Positions 44,687 through 52,421 of a stretch of DNA of 64,000 bases are shown in pieces. Source of the DNA: Mycobacterium sp. 155 (GTDB lineage Bacteria; Actinomycetota; Actinomycetes; Mycobacteriales; Mycobacteriaceae); assembly GCF_000373905.1 (NCBI RefSeq), contig NZ_KB892705.1, positions 4,352,478 through 4,416,477 on the forward strand. The letters run 5' to 3'. Position 1 is the first letter of the stretch. Every line of letters starts with the position of its first letter. The notes beneath the pieces are model-generated. The model was not told the origin of the DNA. It searched no databases and was given only the letters and a program-made list of their open reading frames with translations. A program made the position numbers and the translations under genes.

Positions 44687-45150
44687 CGGCGATGCGGCTG
44701 CTGTTGGCGGCGGCCGGACTCTCACTGGGTGGCTATGGCGCGCTGCTGGTGTGGGAGAACCCGCCGGTGATCAGCGTCCGGATCCTCGTGTGGGCGCTCG
44801 TCGCGGTGGTGGTACACGATTTCGTCTTCGCCCCGCTGTGCGCGGCAGCTGGATGGGCGGGACACCGACTGGTTCCGGCCGGTTCCCGGTCACCGATCGC
44901 CGTGGCGGTGCTGTGCAGTGTGGTGCTGGTGCTTCTGGCGGTACCGGTGTACGGCAGGCCCGGCATGCGGCCGGACAACGCGACGGTGCTTGATCGCGAT
45001 TACCCACTGGGATTGGCGGTTTCACTCGGTGCGGTATGGCTGAGCGTGCTGGTTTACGAGCTGGTGAAGCGGCTGCTACCAGTTGGTCAGGATGACATGG
45101 TTGAGCACGAGCGCGCCGAGCACGTTGACCGCCAACCAGAACCGCGCTGA
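44683..45150 (+). CDS. Small polytopic membrane protein (155 aa)
   Basis: This protein is 155 residues with helices MRLLLAAAGLSLGGYGALLVW, ILVWALVAVVVHDFVFAPL, SPIAVAVLCSVVLVLLAVPV and GLAVSLGAVWLSVLVYELV. It starts in an ATGA overlap with the Mo oxidoreductase, ending the coupled operon. Its 3' end overlaps the stop of the convergent membrane protein by 75 bp. Unknown function. Confidence 0.75.
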   Translation: MTAMRLLLAAAGLSLGGYGALLVWENPPVISVRILVWALVAVVVHDFVFAPLCAAAGWAGHRLVPAGSRSPIAVAVLCSVVLVLLAVPVYGRPGMRPDNATVLDRDYPLGLAVSLGAVWLSVLVYELVKRLLPVGQDDMVEHERAEHVDRQPEPR

Positions 45151-46416
45151 CCGCGGTGGCAGAAATGCGCCCGCGGCGGTGAGCCACACCGTGAACGGCA
45201 GCCAGATGCGTTCGGTCTCGGCCTTGCTCAGCATGCTGAGATCGGCGAACAGGATCGCCGCGAGCGCGGCGATCAGTACCAGCCGCAGCCCCGGTTGCCG
45301 ACGGATCGCCGCCACGTCGAACAGCCGGCCGATCCCGGCCACGCTGCCGAGACCGATGGCGCAGACCACCGAGGCCAGGTTGGCCCACGACCAGTACTGG
45401 AACGGCCGGTTGACGGCAATGCCGTCCCAATAGCGTTGCTGAACCAGGGTATAACCGTCGAACCACCAGAACCCTGCCGCGAGGAACACCGCTACCACCG
45501 CCAGCGCGGCCGCCACGGCGGGTGTCAGCACGCGCAGCGCGGCCCGCCAATCGGACGCCGTGAGCAACACGGCCAACGCAGGTAGCGCCATCAGCACCAG
45601 CCCGTAGTTCAGGAAGATGCCCCAGCCGAGCAGTAGTCCGGCCGCACCCGCCCATAGTGTCGTTTCTACCGCCAAGGCCAGCAGGGCGATTCCCCACGCG
45701 GCGACGCCCGCGTAGTACCCGTCGGCAGAGACCGCGATCCAGATGGCGGTCGGGGCCACCGCCACGAACGGCGCGACGCGTCGTGCGGTGGCTTCGTCGG
45801 TGAGGGCTCGGGCCGCGACGACGATCGCCGCGGCGGCGCTGGATCCGGCCAGCAGGCACAGTAACCCCGCCCACGCGCCGCCGCCGAGCCCGATGCGGTC
45901 CAGCCACACAAAGGTCAGCAGCGGACCCGGCGGGTGACCCGAGACATGGGTGATCCACGAATCCGCTTGATGATCAGGGATTCTCGACGAGAACGTCCGC
46001 AACGCCTCGGGGATGTCGGTGATCGTCGGCACCTGCCGCAGGTATTCATGCGGCGCCGTGAGGCGGCCGGCGAAGCCGCGCTGCCAGCCGTCGATCATGG
46101 CCAGCGAGAACGCCCACACGCACGACACGGCCCAGGCCGTCACCGGCAGGGCCCGCCAGGGAAGCCGCTGCGCAAGCGTCGGGCCCCACCACACGGCGGC
46201 CACCGCAATGGCGATCGCCGGGACGGTGCCCCAGCCGACGTGCGCATTCCACCAACCGAAAATCGGTGCGGTGTCGGCGAAGCTGTAGATCTGGCCGGCC
46301 GTGCTGTTGATCAGTGGCGTGACGCTGCCGAGATGTAGATGCGGCACGACGAAGGCCGCCACCACGAGGGCCAGACCGATGATCACCGCGACAGCTTCCC
46401 GGCGTCCGACCTGCAT
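45076..46416 (-). CDS. Polytopic membrane protein (Rv0541c-like), glycosyltransferase-like
   Basis: This protein is 446 residues with ten or more hydrophobic segments. Position and size match M. tuberculosis Rv0541c; the organisation (long N-terminal periplasmic loop after helix 1 with HVSGHPPGPLLTFVWLD) resembles GT-C-type mannosyl/arabinosyltransferase-like membrane proteins, though no catalytic acidic motif is obvious. ATG 46416 start chosen; the longer frame upstream is Arg/Pro junk. Convergent overlap with the previous operon's end. Confidence 0.75.
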   Translation of the reverse strand: MQVGRREAVAVIIGLALVVAAFVVPHLHLGSVTPLINSTAGQIYSFADTAPIFGWWNAHVGWGTVPAIAIAVAAVWWGPTLAQRLPWRALPVTAWAVSCVWAFSLAMIDGWQRGFAGRLTAPHEYLRQVPTITDIPEALRTFSSRIPDHQADSWITHVSGHPPGPLLTFVWLDRIGLGGGAWAGLLCLLAGSSAAAAIVVAARALTDEATARRVAPFVAVAPTAIWIAVSADGYYAGVAAWGIALLALAVETTLWAGAAGLLLGWGIFLNYGLVLMALPALAVLLTASDWRAALRVLTPAVAAALAVVAVFLAAGFWWFDGYTLVQQRYWDGIAVNRPFQYWSWANLASVVCAIGLGSVAGIGRLFDVAAIRRQPGLRLVLIAALAAILFADLSMLSKAETERIWLPFTVWLTAAGAFLPPRSARFWLAVNVLGALVLNHVILTNW

Positions 46417-46514
46417 GCGCCCAAGCCTAGGCGGGCGTCGCCCGGGCGTGTCTGACCATTTGGTGACGGCGTTCACGCAATTTTGGTGGCGACGGTCCCA
46501 AGTCAGATGAGATC

Positions 46515-47351
46515 GTGGGCGACGTGCACACCGACGTACTCTTCTGCGACACCGACCTGGCGGCCCGTATCGAGCGAGCCGAGACACAGCTGATCGTCGC
46601 GGCCACGCACGCGGCGGGTCATCGCGGCGCGAACGTACTCGCGGTGCCGGTGGCCGGCGGGTACGCGTGTTGTGCCGAACCGTATTCGCCGCTGAACAAG
46701 GTGGTGGGGTTGGGTTTCGATGGTGTGCCCGACACCGCACTGCTCGGTGAGGTCGAACACATGATGGCCGCCCGCGGCGCTGCCACCCAGGTGGAGCTGT
46801 CGACGCTGGCGGATCCGGCGATTGCGCCGTTGTTGACCGGCCGCGGTTACCGGCTGGCCGGATTCGAGAATGTTCTGGGCCGAGTGGTGGACGGCGTTGA
46901 GGAGTCGGTGGCCGGTGTCGAGGTCCGGCGCGCCGACGACCTCGACGCGTGGGTGGACGTGGTGGTGCACGGGTTCGCCCACCCAGACGGGGTCGGGGTG
47001 CCCAGTCATGAGGAATTCCCACGCGATGTCATCGAGCGGGTCGAACGTGACATGGAAAAGGCCGGCGCCGCAGCGTATATCGCGCTGTGCGACGGCGTGG
47101 TGGCCGGGGGTGGCAGCGCCCGGTTCGCCGACGGGATCGCCCAGCTCACCGGCGCTGCCACCGCACCGGCCTACCGGCGCCGCGGCGTGCAGGCCGCGCT
47201 GCTCGCTGCCCGGCTCGCCGACGCCGAGGCCGCCGGCTGCGAGATCGCTGTCGTCACCACGGCTCCCGGCTCGCAATCTCAGCAGAATGTGCAGCGGCGC
47301 GGCTTCCAGTTGCTCTATACCCGGGCGATTCTGCTGAAACCACCTGCCTAG
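46515..47351 (+). CDS. GNAT family N-acetyltransferase
   Basis: This protein is 278 residues. The C-terminal GNAT domain has the acetyl-CoA pyrophosphate-binding pattern APAYRRRGVQAALLAARLADA, plus ITQLTGAAT- and VVTTAPGSQSQQNVQRRGF segments. The first half is a diverged second GNAT-like domain. GTG start. It is separate from menE, which converges on it. Substrate unknown. Confidence 0.85.
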   Translation: MGDVHTDVLFCDTDLAARIERAETQLIVAATHAAGHRGANVLAVPVAGGYACCAEPYSPLNKVVGLGFDGVPDTALLGEVEHMMAARGAATQVELSTLADPAIAPLLTGRGYRLAGFENVLGRVVDGVEESVAGVEVRRADDLDAWVDVVVHGFAHPDGVGVPSHEEFPRDVIERVERDMEKAGAAAYIALCDGVVAGGGSARFADGIAQLTGAATAPAYRRRGVQAALLAARLADAEAAGCEIAVVTTAPGSQSQQNVQRRGFQLLYTRAILLKPPA

Positions 47352-47400
47352 TAAAGGGTTTACGCCCTAGCAGTTGTCGATTTCGCGCTGGCTCAGGTGC

Positions 47401-48459
47401 TCAGCCGAACCGGGTCGCCAGCGCTCGGCGGTCGAGCTTGCCGATACCGCGCCGGGGCAGTTCGTCCACGACGTGGATTTCGCGCGGCGCCGCCGTCGGG
47501 TCCAGCGTCTGCGCGATGTGGGCGCGCAGTTCGGTCAGCGTCGGAGTGGTGGCCGAGGCCAGCACCACCGCTGCGACCACCCGCTGGCCGAGGCGTTCGT
47601 CGGCGACACCGAACACCGCGCATTCGGCGATGGCCGGGTGGGTGGCCAACGCCGACTCCACCAGCTGCGGCAGCACGGTCAGCCCGCCTGTGCTGATCGC
47701 GTCGTCGACCCGGCCCAGGACCCGCAGCACCCCCGCGTCGTCCACGACCCCGAGGTCGTCGGTGCGGAACCAGCCTGGTTCGGCGAACGGGTTGGGGCTT
47801 GAGCCCATTGCTCCTCGCGTCCGTACCGGGTTGCGGTACCCCTTGGCCAGCGTTGCCCCGCCGAGCAGAATCCGGCCGTCATCGATGCGCACCGACACCC
47901 CGTCCAGCGGCACCCCGTCGTAGACGCAGCCGCCCGCGGTCTCGCTCATGCCGTAGGTGCGCACCACCGTGACACCGGCCGCGGCAGCGCGTTCGGCGAC
48001 CCCGGCGGGCATGGGGCCGCCGCCGATCAGCACGGCGTCCAGGGCGGCCAGTGCCGCTGCCGCCTCGGCATCCCGCAGGGCTTTGTCCAGCTGCACCGCC
48101 ACCAGCGACGCGTACCGCTGCCCGGAGCCCATCGCTGCGACCGCACGGGGTAGATCACCGACATCGAACGACGGGGTGATGGCTATCGGTGTGGTGCCTG
48201 CGACGATGCTGCGAACCAGGACCTGCAGCCCCGCGATGTGATAGCCCGGCAGTGCCGACAACCAGTGCCCAGGCCCACCCAGACGTCGGTGGGTCGCGTC
48301 GGCGCTCGCCCGCAGTGCCGACGCGGTCAGCAGGGCTCCCTTGGGAATACCGGTGGTGCCTGATGTCGACACCACCACCGCGACATCGTCGTCGATCGGC
48401 GAACCGGCGCGTAAAGCCGTTGTCAGCAGCGCTGTTTGGCGTTCGTCGTCGGCGGGCAC
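47401..48459 (-). CDS. menE: o-Succinylbenzoate-CoA ligase
   Basis: MenE adenylates o-succinylbenzoate and forms its CoA ester in menaquinone synthesis. ANL-superfamily motifs: VVVSTSGTTGIPKG at the start, ISTGGLTVLPQLVE and GIGKLDRRAL at the end. The 352 residues from GTG 48459 omit the coding sequence that continues upstream (about 30 residues to 48549) and looks homologous to MenE. There is no ATG, GTG or TTG upstream in that frame, so the real start could be ATA 48555, ATC 48549 or CTG 48546. It is next to a DUF3349 gene whose stop it overlaps. Confidence 0.9.
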   Translation of the reverse strand: MPADDERQTALLTTALRAGSPIDDDVAVVVSTSGTTGIPKGALLTASALRASADATHRRLGGPGHWLSALPGYHIAGLQVLVRSIVAGTTPIAITPSFDVGDLPRAVAAMGSGQRYASLVAVQLDKALRDAEAAAALAALDAVLIGGGPMPAGVAERAAAAGVTVVRTYGMSETAGGCVYDGVPLDGVSVRIDDGRILLGGATLAKGYRNPVRTRGAMGSSPNPFAEPGWFRTDDLGVVDDAGVLRVLGRVDDAISTGGLTVLPQLVESALATHPAIAECAVFGVADERLGQRVVAAVVLASATTPTLTELRAHIAQTLDPTAAPREIHVVDELPRRGIGKLDRRALATRFG

Positions 48460-48551
48460 CGGAAGGATCGCCGAATCCCCGCCGGCCAGAACGGCCTCCA
48501 GGACCGGCAGCAGCGGAGCGGTGGTGCCGACACCGATCGGGCGCAGGATGG

Positions 48552-48884
48552 CTATGCCGACCCCTCTTGTCCGTCGGCGGAGTCCTCACCGGTCTCATGG
48601 TCGCGCGCATCGTCGAGCGGCCAGCCCCTGGCGGCCAGGCGCTCACGCACCCGTTCGATGTCCTCGGCCCGCGGCAGCTCGTCGGTGATCTGCGTGATCA
48701 GCACCCCGATGTCGACGTGATCGAACTCGCCGCGGTCGACGAGGTCACGGGCGACGGCCTTCACCTCCTCGTTGGTCAGACGCCGGGACAGCAGAGCCAG
48801 TAGCGGCACCCGGTCGGCATCGGGCACTCCTTCGGGATAACCGGACTTGAGCCAAGCCGCGATCTTGGCGAGAAAGGTATTCAC
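48552..48884 (-). CDS. DUF3349 protein (copy a)
   Basis: This protein is 110 residues: a helical domain VNTFLAKIAAWLKSGYPEGVPDADRVPLLALLSRRLTNEEVKAVARDLVDRGEFDHVDIGVLITQITDELP with the conserved YPEGVP, and an acidic tail. DUF3349 is mycobacterial with no known function. Start GTG 48884 with AGGAG 9 bases upstream. A paralogue is at 50720-51028, on the other side of pitA. Confidence 0.85.
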   Translation of the reverse strand: MNTFLAKIAAWLKSGYPEGVPDADRVPLLALLSRRLTNEEVKAVARDLVDRGEFDHVDIGVLITQITDELPRAEDIERVRERLAARGWPLDDARDHETGEDSADGQEGSA

Positions 48885-49149
48885 TGCAGCAACTCCTGAT
48901 GGGGAACCGGGTGAAGATCCGGGGCATACGACGGAGACTGCTTTAGATCGTAGTGCCGTTGAGGCTTGTGGGTCACAGCGACGATATCGCAGTGATCCGC
49001 TCGCCGTTGCTGCTGGCAAACGCCTTGAAGCCCCGAGATGAACAGTCGGTGAACTCATCGCTGAGTCAGTGAAATTGCCTGTTGGGAGGGTCAAATGAGG
49101 CAGTGCACCGACTGGTCAAAATTGGCAGTAGTCCCCCAGAATTAGCGCC
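48885..49149. other. Divergent 265-bp intergenic region upstream of pitA
   Basis: The region between the two divergent starts contains the half-sites GGTGAAC (49048-49054) and AGTGAAA (49068-49074). GGTGAAC is the complement of GTTCACC, the Pho-box-type unit of actinobacteria. The spacing of 20 is not the usual 11 or 22, so regulation by phosphate is only a hint. No other motif is clear. Confidence 0.35.
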
Positions 49150-50394
49150 ATGAGCGCAGAGCTGATCATCCTGGTGTTGTTGATAGCAACAGCACTGGCC
49201 TTCGACTTCACCAACGGCTTTCACGACACCGGTAACGCCATGGCGACTTCGATCGCTACGGGTGCACTCAAGCCCAAGACGGCTGTCATCCTCGCCGGTG
49301 TCCTCAACCTGGTCGGCGCGTTCCTGTCAGTCGAGGTCGCTGTCACTGTCACCACCTCGGTGATCAAGGTGCAGGACAGCAAGACCGGTCACCTGCTGCC
49401 GTCGATCTCCTCGTCGACCGGTCTCACCATCATCTTCGCCGGCCTCATCGGTGGCATCCTGTGGAACCTGCTCACCTGGCTCTTCGGTATCCCGTCCAGC
49501 TCGTCGCATGCGCTCTTCGGCGGTCTGATCGGTGCCGGCCTGGCTGCGCTGGGCAGTGCGGGCGTCAACTGGAGCGGCGTCATCTCCAAGGTGCTCATCC
49601 CGGCTGTTGCCTCGCCCGTCATCGCAGGAATCATCGCCGCGGTCGGAACCTGGCTGGTGTATCGCATCACCCGAAACGTGGTGAAGAAGCGTCGTGAACA
49701 GGGCTTCCGCTGGGGGCAGATCGCCACCGCCTCACTGGTCGCGTTGGCTCACGGCACCAATGACGCGCAGAAGACCATGGGTGTCATCGCGCTGGCTCTC
49801 ATCACCACCGGCCACTTGACGGGCGATGTGAAGAAGGACGGCCTGCCGTTCTGGATCATCCTGTCGTGTGCGCTCGCCATCGGCCTGGGCACCTACATCG
49901 GTGGCTGGCGCGTCATCCGCACCCTCGGCAAGGGGCTGGTCGAGATCGAGTCCCCGCAGGGCTTCGCGGCTGAGGCCTCCTCGGCAGTGGTCATCCTGAG
50001 TTCGTCGGCCGCCGGCATGGCCCTGTCGACCACCCACGTTGCGACCGGTTCGATCCTCGGTAGCGGTGTGGGCAAGCCCGGAGCCGAGGTGCGGTGGGCG
50101 GTCGCCGGGCGCATGGCTCTGGCCTGGCTGGTCACACTGCCTGCCGCGGCCATCGTCGGGGCGCTGTCCTTCTGGCTGTCCGAGGGTGTCGAGTCGCTGA
50201 CCGGTTCGGCCCTGGCCGGTGACGGCCTCATCTTCGTCATCCTGGTGGCGCTGTCCGGCTACATGTGGTGGCGTGCCCAGCAGCAGAAGGTCGATCACAA
50301 GAACGTGAACGCCGATTGGGACGATACGACCAACTCCGTGGTGCCCGCCGAGGTCCGTGGTGCCGCCAAAAGCGGCGACAAAGCCGCCGTCTGA
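49150..50394 (+). CDS. pitA: Low-affinity inorganic phosphate transporter (PiT family)
   Basis: This protein is 414 residues with about ten helices. Both PiT signature repeats are seen: FDFTNGFHDTGNAMATSIATGALKP and, in the second half, ALAHGTNDAQKTMGVIALAL. It should import Pi with H+ (metal phosphate). ATG start. It leads the block pitA-94aa-DUF3349, which lies in the opposite direction from the M. tuberculosis order (Rv0545c-Rv0543c). Confidence 0.95.
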   Translation: MSAELIILVLLIATALAFDFTNGFHDTGNAMATSIATGALKPKTAVILAGVLNLVGAFLSVEVAVTVTTSVIKVQDSKTGHLLPSISSSTGLTIIFAGLIGGILWNLLTWLFGIPSSSSHALFGGLIGAGLAALGSAGVNWSGVISKVLIPAVASPVIAGIIAAVGTWLVYRITRNVVKKRREQGFRWGQIATASLVALAHGTNDAQKTMGVIALALITTGHLTGDVKKDGLPFWIILSCALAIGLGTYIGGWRVIRTLGKGLVEIESPQGFAAEASSAVVILSSSAAGMALSTTHVATGSILGSGVGKPGAEVRWAVAGRMALAWLVTLPAAAIVGALSFWLSEGVESLTGSALAGDGLIFVILVALSGYMWWRAQQQKVDHKNVNADWDDTTNSVVPAEVRGAAKSGDKAAV

Positions 50395-50427
50395 CCGGAC
50401 TTCGAGACCAACGAATAGGGATTGATG

Positions 50428-50706
50428 ATGACCTACGTAGAAGCGATCTTCAAAGTGCTGTTGGTCGGCCTGATCCTGGGTGCCGGCCTGCCCGCAGTGT
50501 TCGCGGCCGGCCTGGTTTCCTACTCCAGCGGCTCCGGTGGCACACAGGACGACGGCACCGTCTCGGCGCCGAACCCCGCGCTCAAGGCGCTCGGTCTGCT
50601 GCTGTTCGCCACGGTCGCGGCGGTGATCGCGGTCGCGATCCTGTACATCACCAAGACGACCATCATCCACCACTTCGGGTTCAACCCCGTTCCCTTCCTT
50701 CCGTGA
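50428..50706 (+). CDS. Small two-helix membrane protein (Rv0544c-like)
   Basis: This protein is 92 residues with an N-terminal helix FKVLLVGLILGAGLPAVFAAGLV, a Ser/Gly-rich loop and a second helix ALGLLLFATVAAVIAVAILYI. Unknown function, always beside pitA. ATG 50428 is 6 bases after AGGGA; ATG 50425 and TTG 50422 are possible. Confidence 0.8.
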   Translation: MTYVEAIFKVLLVGLILGAGLPAVFAAGLVSYSSGSGGTQDDGTVSAPNPALKALGLLLFATVAAVIAVAILYITKTTIIHHFGFNPVPFLP

Positions 50707-50719
50707 GTGAGCTGACCAC

Positions 50720-51028
50720 ATGACTGAAACCACCGGTGTCGTCGACAACGTCCTGGGCTGGCTGCACCAGGGTTACCCGGACGGCGTGCCGCCGAAGGAC
50801 TACTTTCCGCTGCTGGCGCTGCTGAAGCGCACGTTGACAGAGGACGAGATCATCAAGGCCGCACAGACGATCCTGCGGTCCAGTGATGGTGATATCCCGG
50901 TGACGGAGGACGAGATTCACCGCGCCATCCAGCAGGTCACCGAGAAGGAGCCGAATCCCGAGGAGATCAATCAGGTGGCGTCGAGGCTGGCCTCGGTCGG
51001 CTGGCCGCTGGCCGCGCCGAGAAGCTGA
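50720..51028 (+). CDS. DUF3349 protein (copy b, Rv0543c-like)
   Basis: This protein is 102 residues, with the DUF3349 core GVVDNVLGWLHQGYPDGVPPKDYFPLLALLKRTLTEDEIIKAAQTILRS. It is closely similar to copy a (48552-48884). ATG start 14 bp after the small membrane gene. Followed by a strong intrinsic terminator. Function unknown. Confidence 0.9.
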   Translation: MTETTGVVDNVLGWLHQGYPDGVPPKDYFPLLALLKRTLTEDEIIKAAQTILRSSDGDIPVTEDEIHRAIQQVTEKEPNPEEINQVASRLASVGWPLAAPRS

Positions 51029-51038
51029 GTTCGGAACA

Positions 51039-51068
51039 CGAAAACCCCCGCCACGGCGGGGGTTTTCG
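51039..51068. terminator. Bidirectional terminator
   Basis: CGAAAACCCCCGCC and its complement form a 14-bp perfect stem around a tiny loop, with A and T runs on each side. It separates the convergent DUF3349 and VOC genes, so it can serve both. Confidence 0.85.
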
Positions 51069-51082
51069 TCGTTTAGCGGCGG

Positions 51083-51466
51083 TCAGTCGCGGACATCGTG
51101 GCGCAGCGGATGCGTCTCAGGGACTTCGACGAAGATCAGCGTGATGCCGTCTGGATCGGTCACATGCATCTCGTGCAGGCCCCATGGCTCCTCCTGTGCG
51201 GCCCGGGTGATCGGCACGCCGCGGCTTTCCAGCTCGGCCTGAGCGGCGTAGACGTCACGCACCTGCAACCACAGCGCACCGGGGAAGACACCGGATTCGG
51301 TCGGGGTGTGGTGGCCGGCCAATTCGATCAGTGACTGACCGGCGTAGAACACCGTGCCACCCGGGTACTCCCGGGCGATCGCCAGGCCGATCCCGTCGCG
51401 GTAGAACTCCAGCGATTTGGGGTAGTCGACCGGCCGGATCAGCATCCGAGTGACCAGGATCTCCAT
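51083..51466 (-). CDS. VOC family (glyoxalase-like) protein
   Basis: This protein is 127 residues of the vicinal oxygen chelate fold: EILVTRMLIRPVDYPKSLEFYRDGIGLAI and two further beta-alpha-beta repeats (VRDVYAAQAELESRGVPITRA, GLHEMHVTDPDGITLIFVEV). Metal ligands such as the C-terminal Glu (FVEV) are visible. Substrate unknown. Matches Rv0546c by order. Confidence 0.85.
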   Translation of the reverse strand: MEILVTRMLIRPVDYPKSLEFYRDGIGLAIAREYPGGTVFYAGQSLIELAGHHTPTESGVFPGALWLQVRDVYAAQAELESRGVPITRAAQEEPWGLHEMHVTDPDGITLIFVEVPETHPLRHDVRD

Positions 51467-51511
51467 AGCGCTCTGTCTACCATCGGGTCCGGGCTTCCGC
51501 GGCGCGACACA

Positions 51512-52381
51512 TCAAACTGGCTGGACCCGCTGCCGTTTCATCATCGCGTCCACCAACGCGGGGGACACGGTGTTGAGGGCCTTGGCCGCGACCGCCATCC
51601 GCGGCGCGATCTGGAGAGGGCGGGTGCGGGCCGCGGTCACCATCCAGTCCGCGGCTTCGCTTGCCGAGAGCCCGGGCAGTCTGTCGTAGGCCCGGGTCGG
51701 GGCGATCATGGGCGTCTTCACCAGCGGGTAGTACAGCGTTGTGGAGTGCACGCCCGCCGCGGACCATTCTGTTTCGATCACCCTGCTGACCGCGCTGAGC
51801 GCCGCCTTCGACGCGTTGTACACCGCGAACAGTGGTGCGGATTCGTTCATCACGCCCCAGGTGGCGACGTTGATGATGTGCCCGTCGCGGCGTTCCCGCA
51901 TGCCCGGAGCCAGCCCGCGGATGAGCCGCAGCGGCGCATAGTAGTTGAGCGTCATGGTCCGTTCGACGTCGTGCCAGCGCTCCAGCGACTCGGCCAGCGG
52001 GCGCCGGATCGACCGCCCGGCATTGTTGATCAGGATGTCCACCCCGCCGAGGTCCCGTTCCACCCTGGCGACCAGTGCGTCGATAGCGTCCAGATCCGAG
52101 AGGTCCACCGCGTGGGCGCGGGCGGCGCCACCGCGGGCGGTGATCCGCCCGACGAGGTCGTCCAGTAGGTCTTGGCGACGGGCCACGGCCACCACGATGG
52201 CGCCGCGCGCCGCCAGCTTTTCGGCAGCGGCCTCGCCGATACCCGAGGATGCACCGGTCAGCAGGACGCGCTTCCCGCCGAGGTCGATGTCGCCCCGGCT
52301 GTGCAGCCGCTCGGTCAACGGTGGGCGCATGCTGGTCAGCAACAGCTGTTCGGACAGCCGGCGCAGCGGACTCTTGCTCAT
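51512..52381 (-). CDS. Short-chain dehydrogenase/reductase (Rv0547c-like)
   Basis: This protein is 289 residues. VLLTGASSGIGEAAAEKLA (NAD(P) binding), NNAGRSIRRPL, and catalytic YNASKAAL (YxxxK). The extra C-terminal 50 residues resemble the KR-like mycobacterial reductases. Substrate unknown. ATG start 52381. Confidence 0.9.
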   Translation of the reverse strand: MSKSPLRRLSEQLLLTSMRPPLTERLHSRGDIDLGGKRVLLTGASSGIGEAAAEKLAARGAIVVAVARRQDLLDDLVGRITARGGAARAHAVDLSDLDAIDALVARVERDLGGVDILINNAGRSIRRPLAESLERWHDVERTMTLNYYAPLRLIRGLAPGMRERRDGHIINVATWGVMNESAPLFAVYNASKAALSAVSRVIETEWSAAGVHSTTLYYPLVKTPMIAPTRAYDRLPGLSASEAADWMVTAARTRPLQIAPRMAVAAKALNTVSPALVDAMMKRQRVQPV

Positions 52382-52421
52382 CCGATGAGTCTAAGAACGG
52401 AGCTGTACCGGGTGAACTTCG

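Noticed and set aside
47352..47400. Possible terminator between GNAT and menE
   Set aside because: Only a 4-bp AGGG/CCCT stem without a T run; too weak to call.
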